Shown here one piece after another: positions 12,804 through 24,643 of a stretch of 64,000 nt of DNA (the first letter of the stretch is position 1; each line of letters begins with the position of its first letter). Position numbers and translations under genes: made by a program. The notes beneath the pieces are model-generated. The model searched no databases, was not told where the DNA came from, and saw only the letters and a list, made by a program, of their open reading frames with translations. This DNA is from Haematococcus lacustris (lineage: Eukaryota > Chlorophyta > Chlorophyceae > Chlamydomonadales > Haematococcaceae): positions 830,586 to 894,585 of the forward strand of contig JASKMD010000006.1 of NCBI GenBank assembly GCA_030144725.1, in the 5' to 3' direction.

Positions 12804-12992
12804 GTGGTTTCCGACCGATGTTGCCGAACCCGACTGGGTCCGTCTAGCGCATTTCTGCCCGAGCCTAGCGTCAGAGGACGTGCGTGGGTATTGGTTGGCG
12901 TGTGGAAGTGCGGTCGAGTTCCCGCATTCGCCTGAGCAACGCCTGGAATTGGGTGTAGTGCGCCGGTTGTGGAAAGAGGCGGAGGAGCTGTG

Positions 12993-13275
12993 TGTTAGTT
13001 GCATACCCTCCCGGTGCAGTTGAGATCAAGCACCGGGATTGTAGGGTGTGCCTGCCAGCGGCCCGGCCGCGATGAGTGCGAGTGTGACTGCCGTATTTAG
13101 GGCAGACACCCGGCAGTCGTAGGCACCCTGAACTGGTGTCCGCGTCTGCCCGTGCTCTTCCAACAGGTAGGCGCAAGGTTGCGCAAGGTTGACGCAAGGT
13201 TGCGCGTTAGCAGTTGTGGCAGATCAATGTAACTACCCTGAACTGGTGTCCGCGTCTGCCCGTGCTCTTCCAACA
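12993..13275 (+). repeat. 5' LTR of the Copia element
   Basis: 283 bp, TG...CA termini. It contains a 41-bp direct duplication (13125-13165 and 13235-13275) whose second copy forms the LTR 3' end. Both copies are followed by GGT. Confidence 0.94.
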
Positions 13276-13302
13276 GGTTATGGGCCCACGCGCTGACGCG
13301 CG
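13276..13302 (+). promoter_or_regulatory. Copia primer-binding site, internal (half-tRNA iMet) type
   Basis: The sequence begins GGTTATGGGCCCACGCG directly after the 5' LTR. It pairs with the anticodon stem-loop region (GTGGGCCCATAACC) of eukaryotic initiator tRNA-Met rather than with a tRNA 3' end. Copia-type elements are known to prime from a tRNA fragment cut in the anticodon loop. Confidence 0.75.
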
Positions 13303-13362
13303 ATAGGACTCCAGTAAGTTGCTGGCTAGGGTTCGTGTGGTTGACAGCCCAGTCGATCAGCG

Positions 13363-14121
13363 ATGGCAACTTCTCCTGCTTCAGCCTCCGGCAATCAGGC
13401 CACCATTCTCGATGACGACAACTGGCCAATTTGGAGCATCCGCACCGAAGGCCTGCTAATCGAAGCAGGCCTCTGGTCCGTCGTCGCCGACGGCGTCACC
13501 CCCTTACCCACCGCGCCAGCAGCTAACGCCACTCAGCAAGAGCAGACTGCGTATGCTGCTGAGCTAGCCAGATCTCGCGCGGACAGCGCGCTGGACCGCA
13601 AAGCCAAAGCCTTTGTCCAGCGGCACGTCTCTAACCTCCACATCTTCACTGTCAAGTCTGCAGACTCAGCGCAAGACGCCTGGGAAACCCTCGAATCTCA
13701 GTTCACCGAATCGTCAGTCGCGCGACAGTCGCAGCTTCAGCAGCAACTCAGTCTCCTGCGCATGGAGCCCGGCGAGTCAGTAGCGCGCTTCTATGCGCGT
13801 TTGCAGCAGCTGCTTACAGAGCTGGAAGCCTGCAACTGTGAGACATCTGAGTCCACAGTGGTACTCGCCATTCTAGCAGCCCTACCGCCTGAGTATGAAA
13901 GCACAGTCGAAAGGCTGCGCTATGATCAGACCAGCGCCGACCTAAAAGTCGAGCGCATCAAGCGTGTGCTGCTGACTAAGGAGGCTGACCTACTCAGCAA
14001 GCAGATGCAGCAGCAACTCAGCACCTCCTCATCCTCACTCTGGTCCTACTCCTCCCCTTCTGATAGCAGGGGGGCTGGTAGCTCAGGCGGACAGGGGGGC
14101 AGGGGCAGGTTCAGACTACCT

Positions 14122-14155
<34 letters not shown>

Positions 14156-17100
14156 CCAGAGCACAGTCGCCTGACAGGTCCACCAGGGATGTCAGCTCAC
14201 ATGCTCACCTGACCTGCAACTACTGTGCTAAGCCTGGCCACATCATGTCTGAATGTTTCACCTTTGACAGGGACCAGCGCAACCGCATGAGGACCCTATT
14301 CAGCAACCCTGCCAAACCCAGCAGCCCAGGCAGACGACCCAGTCCAGGCAGGAGCTCCAGCCCAGCCAGGACATCCAGCCCCAGCAGAGGCAGGGCCCAG
14401 ACTCCTGGCAGAGCAGCAGCTCAGAGCCCATCCAGGGGAGCCAGCCTGTTCACCTGCTCCACTGCTGCTGCTGCTGATGATGATGATGATGATCTTGATG
14501 ATGTCCTCATGCAGATGGTGCAGCCCAGACTAAACTTCAACAGCGACCTGTACAGCCCTTTCTGCATTGACTCAGGAGCCTCACAGCACATCCTGAAGGA
14601 CCTGCAGTTCTTCTACAACTACACTCCCTTTGCGCCAGACAAGCACAGGCCTGTAAGGCTGGCAGCTGAGGGCCACAGGGTCTGGGCAGTTGGGTCAGGC
14701 AGTGTGTTCCTCAGCACCAAGCGTGGCTCCTGGTTCCTCAACCATGCTTTGTATGTACCCGACAGCAAGCAGAACTTCATCTCAGTGACAGCTGCAACAG
14801 ACGATGGCAGCAGCTTTCTATTCCGTGGTGATGTGTGCCAGATCAGCTGCAATCAGTTTGGCAGCATGCTCAGGGTCAATGCGCACAAGGTCAGAAACTC
14901 TTACATCCTGGCTGCTGTTCCCATGCCAGATGGACCTGACACAGATTCTGAGCAGGAGCAGGGTGCCAAGCTGTATGGCATCCAGCAGTCAGCTCTACAG
15001 CCTGACCCCAGAGTAAAGCTGGAGCTCTTGACCAACGTGCCTGCGCCCTCTGCCAACAGCACCACCTCCAACTCTTCCCAGGTGTGGCACCAGCGCCTGT
15101 GTCATACTTCCTATGATGCTCTGGCACGCATGCAGTCAGCAGGCATGGTGTCAGGTGTACCTGTCACAGCCGCACAATTCCGAGCAGCTGCCTCAGATCC
15201 AGCTGTGTGTGTGGGCTGTGTCAAGGGCAAGCAGCACAAGAATGTTGCATTTGCTGGACCACCCCCCAATGCAGCACCAGTGACAGCTCCCCTAGGGCTG
15301 ATCCACATGGATGTCTGTGGCCCCATGCATGCCAGGGCCAGAGACGGCAGCCTGTATGTGGCTACTTTCCTTGATGAGTACACAAAGCTTTCTGTGTGTG
15401 TGCCCATCAGCAGCAAGGCTCAGGTGCCAGACACAGTCAGAACAGTCATTGAAGAGCTTGAGACCCAGTCAGGCTACCGCTGCAAGGCCATCCGAACAGA
15501 CAATGGCACAGAATACGTCAACAGCCGCATGAGGGAATACTGTGCCAGCAAAGGCATAATGCACCAGCACTCAGCCCCCTACAGCCCCCAGCAGAACGGT
15601 GCAGCTGAACGCCTGAACAGAACCATCTTTGAAAAAGCTCGCAGCATCATCCACTCAGCCGATATCTCACTCAGCTTCTGGGCACATGCTGTCAAGTTTG
15701 CCAATCATGTCAGATGCCTGCTTCCTGTGTCAGGCCAGCCGCTCACACCTTGGGAGGCCTTCTACGGTGTCAAACCTGATCTGTCTGGTCTCAGAGTGTT
15801 TGGCTGCAGAGTCTGGCTCCCCATTCCTGATCACCAGCGCAGCAAGCTGCAAGCCAAATCAGTTGAAGGCCTGTTCATAGGCTATGAGCCTGGCTCTAAG
15901 GCGTACAGGGTACTGGTCAATGGCAGAGAGACATGCAGCAAGGACATAGTGTTTGACGAGCTGTCAGTTCTGCAGCCTACTCGCCAGCAAGACCAGCCAG
16001 CACAACCTGTGTTTCTCTTACCCCTCCCACCCAGCCCTACAACCCCCTCTGAGCCACTGTCCCCAGCAGCTCCTGCTGAGGGGGGCAACAGTCTGCAGCA
16101 GACCAGCAGCAGTAGCTCTGAGGACAGTGGGAGCAGCAGCAGCAGCATCAGCAGGCCAGGCAGCAGTGCACAGCGACCACAGTCCAGACCCCTGGAAGGC
16201 GTAGGGGCACATCAGGACAGCAGCAGCTCAGACTCTCCACCCAGTGAGCAAGAACCCAGTCAGCAAGTCAGCCTCACTGCCAGATATGAGCCAGGCTCCC
16301 ACATGTGGCACCAACAGCAACTGGAGCTCATCAGCAAGCTACCCAGACCAGGAATAGGCAGATTCAGCCTTCGTTCTATGCCTCTAGCCAGGGAGACAGT
16401 GGGAGCACAACCATCTGCAGCACCAGTAGCAGCAAGACCAGCAGCACCAGCCGCAGCACCGACAGCAGCAAGACCAGCAGCACCAGCCGCAGCACCACCA
16501 GCAGCACCAGCAGCAGTCAGACCGTCAGCATCATCTGCAGCACCAACAGCAGCAAGACCGGCAGCACCAGCAGCTAGACCAGCAGCAGCAGCAAGACCAG
16601 GCTTGGCACAGCCTGCGCTCCGTGTTCCTCTGATCCCAACATCAGCAACAGCAAGACAGGCAGCACCTGCAGTGCACCCCTCTATGCCCATGCCTCCTGC
16701 ACCTGATCCACGGCCTGCCTCACCTGAAGCACCTGCTGCACCCGTGCCACGGCGCAACCCATCCAGAGAGAGGCACCGACCTGAGAGGTTCAGGGACTCT
16801 GACTTGTTTGCCATGAATGTGTCAGACTCTCCTGTCAATGACACACCCACTGTGGCAGAGGCTCTGGCAGGTCCCATGGCAGACCTGTGGATTGAAGCCA
16901 TGAATGCTGAGCTGGCCTCCCTGCATGCCAACCAAACATGGTGCCTTGAAGAGCGTCCTGCCAATGCACGTGTGCTGCCTACCAAATGGGTACTCAAAGT
17001 GAAGCGTGATGCTGCAGGGAACATTGAGAAGCTGAAGGCCAGGCTAGTGGCAAAGGGGTTCTATCAACAATCAGGTGTGGATGTAGGAGATGTCTATGCA

Positions 17101-18381
17101 CCTGTCAGCAAGCACACCACACTGCGCACCCTCCTGGCCAAGGCAGCAGCTGAAAACATGGAGATTCATCAGTTAGACTTTGAGACAGCCTTCCTGAACG
17201 GCAAGCTAGAGCCAGGGGAGGTTATCTATGTGCAGCAGCCAGAGGGCTTTGAGGAGGGCAGCACTAACACTGTGTGCCGCCTGCAGAAGGCCCTGTATGG
17301 ACTGAGGCAGGCCCCTAGGGCGTGGCATGCTAGGCTGTGTGAGGAGCTGCTGAGCATGGGCTTCAAGGCCTCTGAGGCAGACCCTGCCCTGTTTACCCTG
17401 CAGCTGAGCACTGGCATGGTGTACCTGCTAGTGTATGTGGACGACTGCCTTCTGTGCACCCAGCAGGGGGACACCGCAGGCTTGGCTCACGTGAAGAAGC
17501 AGCTGTCCTCAGCATTCAAACTGAAGGACTTGGGTGAGGCACGGTGGTTCCTAGGGATGCAGCTAACCAGAGACAGGGCTGAGGGCACCATCAAGCTTGA
17601 CCAGCACAAGTTCATCCAGGAGCTGGTTACAGCCAACAGCAAGTCAGCAGCTCACAGCAAGCCTCTGCCCATGGCTCCTGCTGTTAAGCTAGTCAGGGAA
17701 GGGGATGCATTGGACACAACTCTGCATCATTACAGTGCCCTGGTGGGCAGTCTGCTTTACCTGACCTGCTGCACACGGCCAGACATTGCATTTGCTGTGG
17801 GCGCCTTGGCCAGGCACATGTCTGCACCCACTAAGCAGCACTGGGCAGCAGCCTGCAGTGTGCTATGTTACCTGAAGGGCACAGCAGATCAAGGACTCCT
17901 GTTTGGTGGTGTGTCAGGGCTGCAGGGCTTATCTGATGCAGACTATGCAGGGGACAAGGACACAGCCAGAAGCACCACTGGGTATATCTTCACTCTGAAT
18001 GGGGGTGCCATTAGCTGGTCCAGCCGCCTGCAGCCGACTGTGGCTATGTCAACAGCAGAAGCAGAATATATGGCAGCTTCCAGCGCAGCCAAGGAGGCTT
18101 TGTGGCTGCGCAAGCTCATGAGGGATCTGCAGCTAGATGCCAGCTGTGTGCACCTGGGCTGTGACAATCAGGCAGCCATTCGGCTCTTGCACAACCCCAT
18201 GGCCACCTCCAGGGCTAAGCACATAGATGTGCACCACCACTTTGTCAGAGAGCGCATCAGCAGGGGTGAGGTAGCTTTCCACTACTGCCACACCTCCAGC
18301 ATGCTGGCAGATATTCTCACCAAGCCCTTGGCAGCAGTCCAGTTTAACATGGGCAAGCAAGGATGTGGAGTGTTCAGCTGA
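13363..18381 (+). CDS. Copia gag-pol polyprotein (1672 aa, intact)
   Basis: One ATG-initiated frame encodes the whole replication machinery. An N-terminal Gag region (DDDNWPIWSIRTEGLL near residue 25, then an Arg/Leu-rich helical section) is followed by a polyglutamine run. Next is a CCHC zinc knuckle CNYCAKPGHIMSEC (about residues 285-298), aspartic protease FCIDSGASQH (about 403) and a pre-integrase HHCC domain (WHQRLCHTS...CVGCVKGKQH, about 575-625). The integrase core has HMDVCGP, RTDNGTEY and NGAAERLNR, supplying the D-D-E residues near 648, 713 and 748. An Ala/Pro/Ser-rich linker leads to reverse transcriptase (KARLVAKGFYQ, ALYGLRQAPRAWH, YVDD near 1355) and RNase H (SDADYAGD, STAEAEYMA, HIDVHHHFVRE). 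The integrase-before-RT order is diagnostic of Ty1/Copia. No stop or frameshift is visible. Confidence 0.97.
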
Positions 18382-18657
18382 ACAGGCACAGGTCTTATCT
18401 GATCTGAAACAGCCTGTGGTATCCAGCCTGGAATGCGAATCAGGACTGGAGCATGGAAGGATTCTGGGCACAGGCCTGTCTGCCTGTTAACAGCCTGTTG
18501 ATCTTAGCATGGTGTGCTATTGCCCTGATCTGAGAAGTTGCCCGCAGTTGTTTGCTTGGCTCAGGCTTGCATGCCTGCTAACCGCCAGTAGCTTGCTTAA
18601 ACAGTTGTTGGAAGCGCAAAGTTGTTGCTCTCACCTAGCCAGACCTCTGAGTGGGAG

Positions 18658-18940
18658 TGTTAGTTGCATACCCTCCCGGTGCAGTTGAGATCAAGCACCG
18701 GGATTGTAGGGTGTGCCTGCCAGCGGCCCGGCCGCGATGAGTGCGAGTGTGACTGCCGTATTTAGGGCAGACACCCGGCAGTCGTAGGCACCCTGAACTG
18801 GTGTCCGCGTCTGCCCGTGCTCTTCCAACAGGTAGGCGCAAGGTTGCGCAAGGTTGACGCAAGGTTGCGCGTTAGCAGTTGTGGCAGATCAATGTAACTA
18901 CCCTGAACTGGTGTCCGCGTCTGCCCGTGCTCTTCCAACA
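18658..18940 (+). repeat. 3' LTR of the Copia element
   Basis: 283 bp and identical to 12993-13275 as read. It is followed immediately by CTGTG, the right copy of the target duplication. Confidence 0.94.
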
Positions 18941-19046
18941 CTGTGCGCTAAGCTTGCGGGTAACGCTTAGAGAAGCGTCGGCTGTGAACGGTTGTGAGGA
19001 GAGGCTAGAGTGAGCCTGGGTACCCGCGTGCGGTACAGGACTGACA

Positions 19047-19424
19047 ATGAACCCGTCGGTGGAGGCCGATTCTGCGCGAGTGGCAATGGAAGTGGCCAGA
19101 AGCCCGGAGGAGCTGCAAAGGACTGTGGACGCGTTGCAAGCCCAGTTGGCTGCAAAAGAGCGGGAGCTGCGGAGAGAAGCGTAGTGCTGGCCCAGGAAGC
19201 AATGGGCGTGAGGGCGGCGAGGTCCCTTCACGAAGTGCGGCTGAGGCTGGTGCAAGTCAGCATGGAGCGCTTGCGAATCTTGGCGGAGCTGGCCTGGGAG
19301 AGGCAAGTGGTCGGTCGCTGCAAGGAACACCAGCGGCACAGCATGTGGTCAGAACGAACGTGAGCCTACCTGAGGCTTGGAAGGTTGATGATGTGCTGCG
19401 TAGTCGAGACTTTGAGTCTTACTT
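19047..19424 (+). pseudogene. Gypsy gag, N-terminal part (frameshifted)
   Basis: After the Copia insertion an ATG at 19047 opens a frame (MNPSVEADSARVAMEV..., with a helical Leu/Glu-rich section ending ELRREA) that stops at TAG 19182-19184. The next frame then runs open (SAGPGSNGREGG...) into a segment typical of Ty3/Gypsy Gag (NVSLPEAWKVDDVLRSRDFE). One surplus base near 19182 explains the switch. At 19424 the reading is cut by the TIR element. Joining 19424 directly to 24950 (one TT kept) continues the codons TAC TTC TGG, so the two pieces were one gene. Confidence 0.8.
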
Positions 19425-19565
19425 CACACAGGCAAATTAGTGCGGATATTCGTCATCCTAGGGGGTAGTTTTTTGATGCGGTTCGCCTCGGATTGTCCTT
19501 GCGACTCCAACGCCACTTGAAGCTTGTTGAAATTCTGAGTATGTGAGCAGTTGGAGTGTAGGTAC

Positions 19566-19670
19566 CTATAGTACTGTAGATGTCTACAGTACTGTAGATG
19601 TCTACAGTACTGTAGACACCTACAGTACTGTAGGTGTCTACAGTACTGTAGACATCTACAGTACTGTAGG
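19566..19670. repeat. short TACAGTACTGTA palindrome array
   Basis: Six copies of the 12-bp perfect palindrome, the first diverged, separated by 6-bp spacers (GATGTC, GACACC, GGTGTC, GACATC). It lies near the left end of the TIR element. Confidence 0.92.
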
Positions 19671-20356
19671 TCAGATTTGACAAGGCCTCTTGTAAATAGG
19701 GTACCATGCTGTTCTCCACATTCAAACCACCATTTGCTACCGCGATTGCACCGTCAGCCTCTGCGTGCTATAACTAGTGAGAGGCGTCGAAGCGCAGGCC
19801 CGCAAGCTCGATATGGGTATTTGTGCCGAAAGTTGTGTCCACGCAATAAGGTCGCCATAGGGAGCTACATACATATGTGTAAGGTCTAAGGCCGGGGCCC
19901 GTCTCTATCGCAAGCTAGGTCCGTTCTGTCGGTTGTACTGGGTACCTCGGCTTGCAAGCTCCCGCAAAGCTGTGGATGTTGATGATGCCCCGCAATCACA
20001 ACAACCTCGTGCACCGCACCCTCCCGTGTAATATCGAGTGCGGCAGAGATTGCCCCAAAAGTGTTCACTACATCTAACCTCACATCATTACATCATGACT
20101 CTTAGCCTACATCATTACATCACCACTTGTGTTCCTAACACAAGGGCTAGGCTCAGGGTCGGTAACGAATCCTAGAGGCTGAGTAGGGTTGGGCAGGGCT
20201 GGGCTGGGCTCGGCAACATAGGCACGCTTTGTTGTCAGCGCATTTGCATAGCACTGTCGGGGTAGCAAACGAGCTTGGGCTACATTGAGTTGTTCCTGCA
20301 TGGGGGCGAAGGGGGCATGGGGGTTAAGGATGCATGGGGGGAAGGCAGCTACAATC

Positions 20357-21197
20357 TACAGTACTGTAGACACCTACAGTACTGTAGACCCCTACAGTAC
20401 TGTAGACCCCTACAGTACTGTAGACCCCTACAGTACTGTAGACCCCTACAGTACTGTAGACATCTACAGTACTGTAGACACCTACAGTACTGTAGACCCC
20501 TACAGTACTGTAGACACCTACAGTACTATAGACCCCTACAGTACTGTAGACATCTACAGTACTGTAGACATCTACAGTACTGTAGACCCCTACAGTACTG
20601 TAGACACCTACAGTACTGTAGACCCCTACAGTACTGTAGACCCCTACAGTACTGTAGACATCTACAGTACTGTAGACATCTACAGTACTGTAGACACCTA
20701 CAGTACTGTAGACATCTACAGTACTGTAGACCCCTACAGTACTGTAGACATCTACAGTACTGTAGACATCTACAGTACTGTAGACACCTACAGTACTGTA
20801 GACACCTACAGTACTGTAGACACCTACAGTACTGTAGACACCTACAGTACTGTAGACCCCTACAGTACTGTAGACCCCTACAGTACTGTAGACCCCTACA
20901 GTACTGTAGACACCTACAGTACTGTAGACACCTACAGTACTGTAGACACCTACAGTACTGTAGACACCTACAGTACTGTAGACATCTACAGTACTGTAGA
21001 CATCTACAGTACTGTAGACATCTACAGTACTGTAGACACTTACGGTACTGTAGACATCTACAGTACTGTAGACATCTACAGTACTGTAGACACCTACAGT
21101 ACTGTAGACACCTACAGTACTGTAGACATCTACAGTACTGTAGACATCTACAGTACTGTAGACACCTACAGTACTGTAGACACCTACAGTACTGTAG
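20357..21197. repeat. TACAGTACTGTA palindrome array, 18-bp period, about 47 copies
   Basis: Each unit is the perfect palindrome TACAGTACTGTA plus a 6-bp spacer that is GACACC, GACCCC or GACATC. The core is almost invariant; rare variants occur near 20527 (ACTATAG) and 21042 (ACTTACGG). The spacer varies only at two positions. The strong period keeps several frames open, but the products are simple YSTVD-type repeats and not genes. Confidence 0.97.
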
Positions 21198-21199
21198 GC

Positions 21200-21590
21200 A
21201 GCAGCAGCATGGGTGGCAGCAGCAGCAGGGGGGGGGGGCAGCAGCAGCAGCAGGGGGGCAGCAGCAGCAGCAGTAGGGGGGCAGCAGCAGCAGCAGTAGG
21301 GGGACAGCAGCAGCAGCAGCAGTAGGGGGACAGCAGCAGCAGCAGCAGGGGGGCAGCAGCAGGGGGGCAGCAGCAGGGGGGCAGCAGCAGTAGGGGGGCA
21401 GCAGCAGTAGGGGGGCAGCAGCAGTAGGGGGGGCAGCAGCAGTAGGGGGGCAGCAGCAGTAGGGGGGCAGCAGCAGTAGCAGTAGGGGGGCAGCAGCAAC
21501 AGCAGGGGCGCAGCAGCAGCAGCAGTAGGGGGGCAGCAGCAGCAGCAGGGGCGCAGCAGCAGCAGCAGCAGTGGCAGCAGCAGTAGATAT
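21200..21590. repeat. (CAG)n / GGGGG-interrupted tract
   Basis: Short CAG runs alternate with G5-G9 runs, directly following the palindrome array. Non-coding simple sequence. Confidence 0.9.
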
Positions 21591-22640
21591 AGTAGGGGCA
21601 CTGTAGCACCTACCTACTTTTTGGCTGCTTGATGACTGCTGCTAGAAAGGGGGGGGGAGTGGAAGAGTGAAGGCGGAGAGTGAAGGCGGGGGAGGGAGCG
21701 GGGGCGGGGGCGGGGGCGGGGGCGGGGGAGGATGAATTGGGAGGGGGTGGTTGTGTAGGGGAAAGGGAAGTGGAAGGGAGGTGCCCATTAGACCTGCAAC
21801 CAAGGGGCGTACACGTGCGGTAGTGTGACCAGGCTGGGCACTGTGTTAGCTATCACCGTGGCCTTACCTTTGTGGTCCTCCTGGCCTCCTACCTGCTCGC
21901 ACCAGGCAACATATCCCATGCGCCAGTGGGGTGGGACTGCGGTGGGGAGTGTAGGGTGTAGGGAAGGGAAGGTGGGATGTGGAAGGGGTTGCGATGCCAC
22001 GTCAATCGAAGGGTGGGAGAGGGGAAGAGGAGGCTTGACAAGTATGGGAGGGGAGAGGGAGGGAGAGGGGGAAGGGAGGGGTGGGACGAGGGTGGGTGGG
22101 GTGGGCTTTCTCCTGGCTGCTGGGATGTCAGGGGAGAGGTGACGGGGAGGGGGGAAGTGGGGGGTGGGTAGAGGTGGAAGTGGAGGGACGACAAGCTGGG
22201 CGTTGGTGGTGGGCGTGGGAAATGGGAGGAAAAGGGGATGGGGAAGGGTGTGACGATCAATCCTGCAGCGGGACAAGGGGCATGCTAGCGGTTAAGGTGG
22301 GTACAGGTTGCCACATACCTGCACTCACCTTTTGCTGGGGTGTGGTGTATATGTGTGTGGGAGGAAGGGGAGGAAGGGGAGGGAAGGGAAGGGGAGGTCC
22401 ATGGGGAGGGCGAGAGAAGTGGGGGGGGCATTGATAGTCTCAGGTGTAGGCGCACAAGACCTGCGGCAACGGTGTGACGATTTGTCAACGGAAGCAAACA
22501 TTGGACATGGGTACTGGATGCACTCACCAATAGAGTAGGGAGATGTAGAGCTGGCAGATGGAGGGGCAGGTGTAGCAGCCCTCCATTACAACCCACCTTC
22601 CTTTGTCCTCACCTTAGTGGGAAGTGCAGGGTGGGAGAGT

Positions 22641-22817
22641 AGGGTTGGGCTGGGTTGGGCTGGGCTGGGCTGGGCTGGGCTGGGCTGGGCTGGGCTGGGC
22701 TGGGCTGGGCTGGGCTGGGCTGGGCTGGGCTGGGCTGGGCTGGGCTGGGCTGGGCTGGGCTGGGCTGGGCTGGGCTGGGCTGGGCTGGGCTGGGCTGGGC
22801 TGGGCTGGGCTGGGCTG
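22641..22817. repeat. (GGGCT)n pentanucleotide array
   Basis: About 34 nearly perfect tandem GGGCT units inside the TIR element. Confidence 0.95.
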
Positions 22818-22861
22818 CAACACAAGGGAGGCAACAGTGGGAACGTTGTGGGAGGTGATGA

Positions 22862-22918
22862 AATGGTGGTGGTGGTGGTGGTGGTGGTGGTGATGGTGGT
22901 GGTGGTGGTGGTGGTGAG
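22862..22918. repeat. (GGT)n microsatellite
   Basis: GGT/GAT trinucleotide run of about 57 bp inside the TIR element. Confidence 0.92.
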
Positions 22919-23155
22919 GGGGATATGGAGGGGGTGGTAATTAGGGGGGTACTAGGCGTGATTGTAAGACCTGCAGCAACCAGGTGTGGTAGCGGTTAGG
23001 CTGGATACTAAGGGCTATGCTGCGCAATGCTAGCTCCTTCTAAGCTCTTACCTTGATCCTAAGCTCTTACCATGGTCCTTCTGGCCTCTTGGCTGCTCAC
23101 AACACGTTGCACCTGCCTTGCGTTGGTGCATCAATGCTTGCGATTCATTGCGGAG

Positions 23156-23290
23156 AATCGTTGCGAGGAAACAGGCCGCGAGGCTAGCTGCGATGCTGGC
23201 TGCGAGGCTGGCTGCGAGGCTGGCTGCGAAACTGGCTGCGAGGCTGGCTGCGAGGAAAATGGCTGCGAGGTGGGCTGCGAGGTGAGATCC
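23156..23290. repeat. degenerate GCGAGGCTGGCT-type minisatellite
   Basis: Units of about 12 bp reading GCTGCGAGGCTG and variants. Downstream, at about 23350-23520, a 90-100 bp segment (GTGTGGCCGCGAGGTT...) is also duplicated. Confidence 0.8.
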
Positions 23291-23716
23291 TCGCACCGAG
23301 CTGCCTCGCAGGTATGCTTCTGCGCTGCTGGACCAGCTGTGTGGCCGCGAGGTTGTCTGCCGAGTATGTGGCTGCGAGTATGGGCTAGATGTGGCTGCGA
23401 GTATGGGTAATCTCGTGCGATGCCATCTGTGGACCAGCTGTGTGGCCGCGAGGTTTTTTGCCGAGTATGTGGCTGCGAGTATGGGCTAGATGTGGCCGCG
23501 AGTATGGGTAACCTCGTGCGATGCCATCGCTGCAATACCGGCTACACGATGATGCGACTAAGGCACGGGTGTTGCACGGATGCCTTGAATGCAAGTGAGG
23601 TGGTCATTCCGTGCAAGGCAAGCCGCGAAACCTTCGAAGTGCTTAAAGGCATTGTGCTATTCCGTAGTGCATTCCGTAGTGTGTTTCTTGAATGTTGCAA
23701 GGTGCGAGGGTACCCC

Positions 23717-24614
23717 GACAGTACTGTAGGTGTCTACAGTACTGTAAGTGGTCCCTCGAGGTACCTCGAGGTACCTACAGTACTGTAGATGTCTACAGTA
23801 CTGTAGATGTCTACAGTACTGTAGATGTCTACAGTACTGTAGATGTCTACAGTACTGTAGATGTCTACAGTACTGTAGATGTCTACAGTACTGTAGGTGT
23901 CTACAGTACTGTAAGTGGTCCCTCGAGGTACCTCGAGGTACCTACAGTACTGTAGATGTCTACAGTACTGTAGATGTCTACAGTACTGTAGATGTCTACA
24001 GTACTGTAGGTGTCTACAGTACTGTAGATGTCTACAGTACTGTAGATGTCTACAGTACTGTAAGTGGTCCCTCGAGGTACCTCGAGGTACCTACAGTACT
24101 GTAGATGTCTACAGTACTGTAGATGTCTACAGTACTGTAGATGTCTACAGTACTGTAGGTGTCTACAGTACTGTAGATGTCTACAGTACTGTAGACATCT
24201 ACAGTACTGTAAGTGGTCCCTCGAGGTACCTCGAGGTACCTACAGTACTGTAGATGTCTCCAGTACTGTAGATGTCTACAGTACTGTAGATGTCTACAGT
24301 ACTGTAGGTGTCTACAGTACTGTAGATGTCTACAGTACTGTAGATGTCTACAGTACTGTAAGTGGTCCCTCGAGGTACCTCGAGGTACCTACAGTACTGT
24401 AGATGTCTACAGTACTGTAGATGTCTACAGTACTGTAGATGTCTACAGTACTGTAGGTGTCTACAGTACTGTAGATGTCTACAGTACTGTAGATGTCTAC
24501 AGTACTGTAAGTGGTCCCTCGAGGTACCTCGAGGTACCTACAGTACTGTAGATGTCTACAGTACTGTAGATGTCTACAGTACTGTAGATGTCTACAGTAC
24601 TGTAAGTGGTCTCT
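23717..24614. repeat. 149-bp higher-order repeat of palindromes
   Basis: Each 149-bp period has about seven TACAGTACTGTA palindromes with GATGTC/GGTGTC spacers. It is then punctuated by AAGTGGTCCC plus a second palindrome, GGTACCTCGAGGTACC. The punctuation recurs near 23750, 23910, 24062, 24211, 24360 and 24509. The last four intervals are 149 bp; the first is longer. Confidence 0.95.
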
Positions 24615-24643
24615 CGCGAGGTACCCCGACAGTACTGTAGACA

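Larger units (their letters stand above)
12993..18940 (+). mobile_element. intact Ty1/Copia LTR retrotransposon nested in the Gypsy leader
   Basis: LTRs 12993-13275 and 18658-18940 are both 283 bp, begin TGTTAG, end CCAACA and are identical as read. The 5-bp target duplication CTGTG lies at 12988-12992 and 18941-18945. One uninterrupted polyprotein frame (13363-18381) fills the interior. The sequence right after the 5' LTR (13276 on, GGTTATGGGCCCACGCG) is complementary to the anticodon arm of initiator tRNA-Met. That matches the half-tRNA priming known for Drosophila copia. A purine stretch (GAGTGGGAG) precedes the 3' LTR. Identical LTRs plus an intact frame indicate a recent and possibly still competent copy. 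Confidence 0.95.

Noticed and set aside
12745..13023. A 92-codon frame crossing the Gypsy LTR into the leader
   Set aside because: It starts inside the LTR, is ended by the Copia insertion, and when the Copia is removed stops shortly after. More likely leader sequence than a gene.
20357..21197. Regular short repeats suggestive of a CRISPR array
   Set aside because: The period is 18 bp, the spacers are only three 6-bp variants, and there are no cas genes. This is a palindromic satellite in a eukaryotic genome.
20324..21601. 333-425-codon frames of YSTVD/LQYCR type on both strands
   Set aside because: They are translations of the 18-bp palindrome array. There is no independent coding evidence.
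22586..22940. PAQPS/GWAGL repeat frames
   Set aside because: Products of the (GGGCT)n array in the TIR element.
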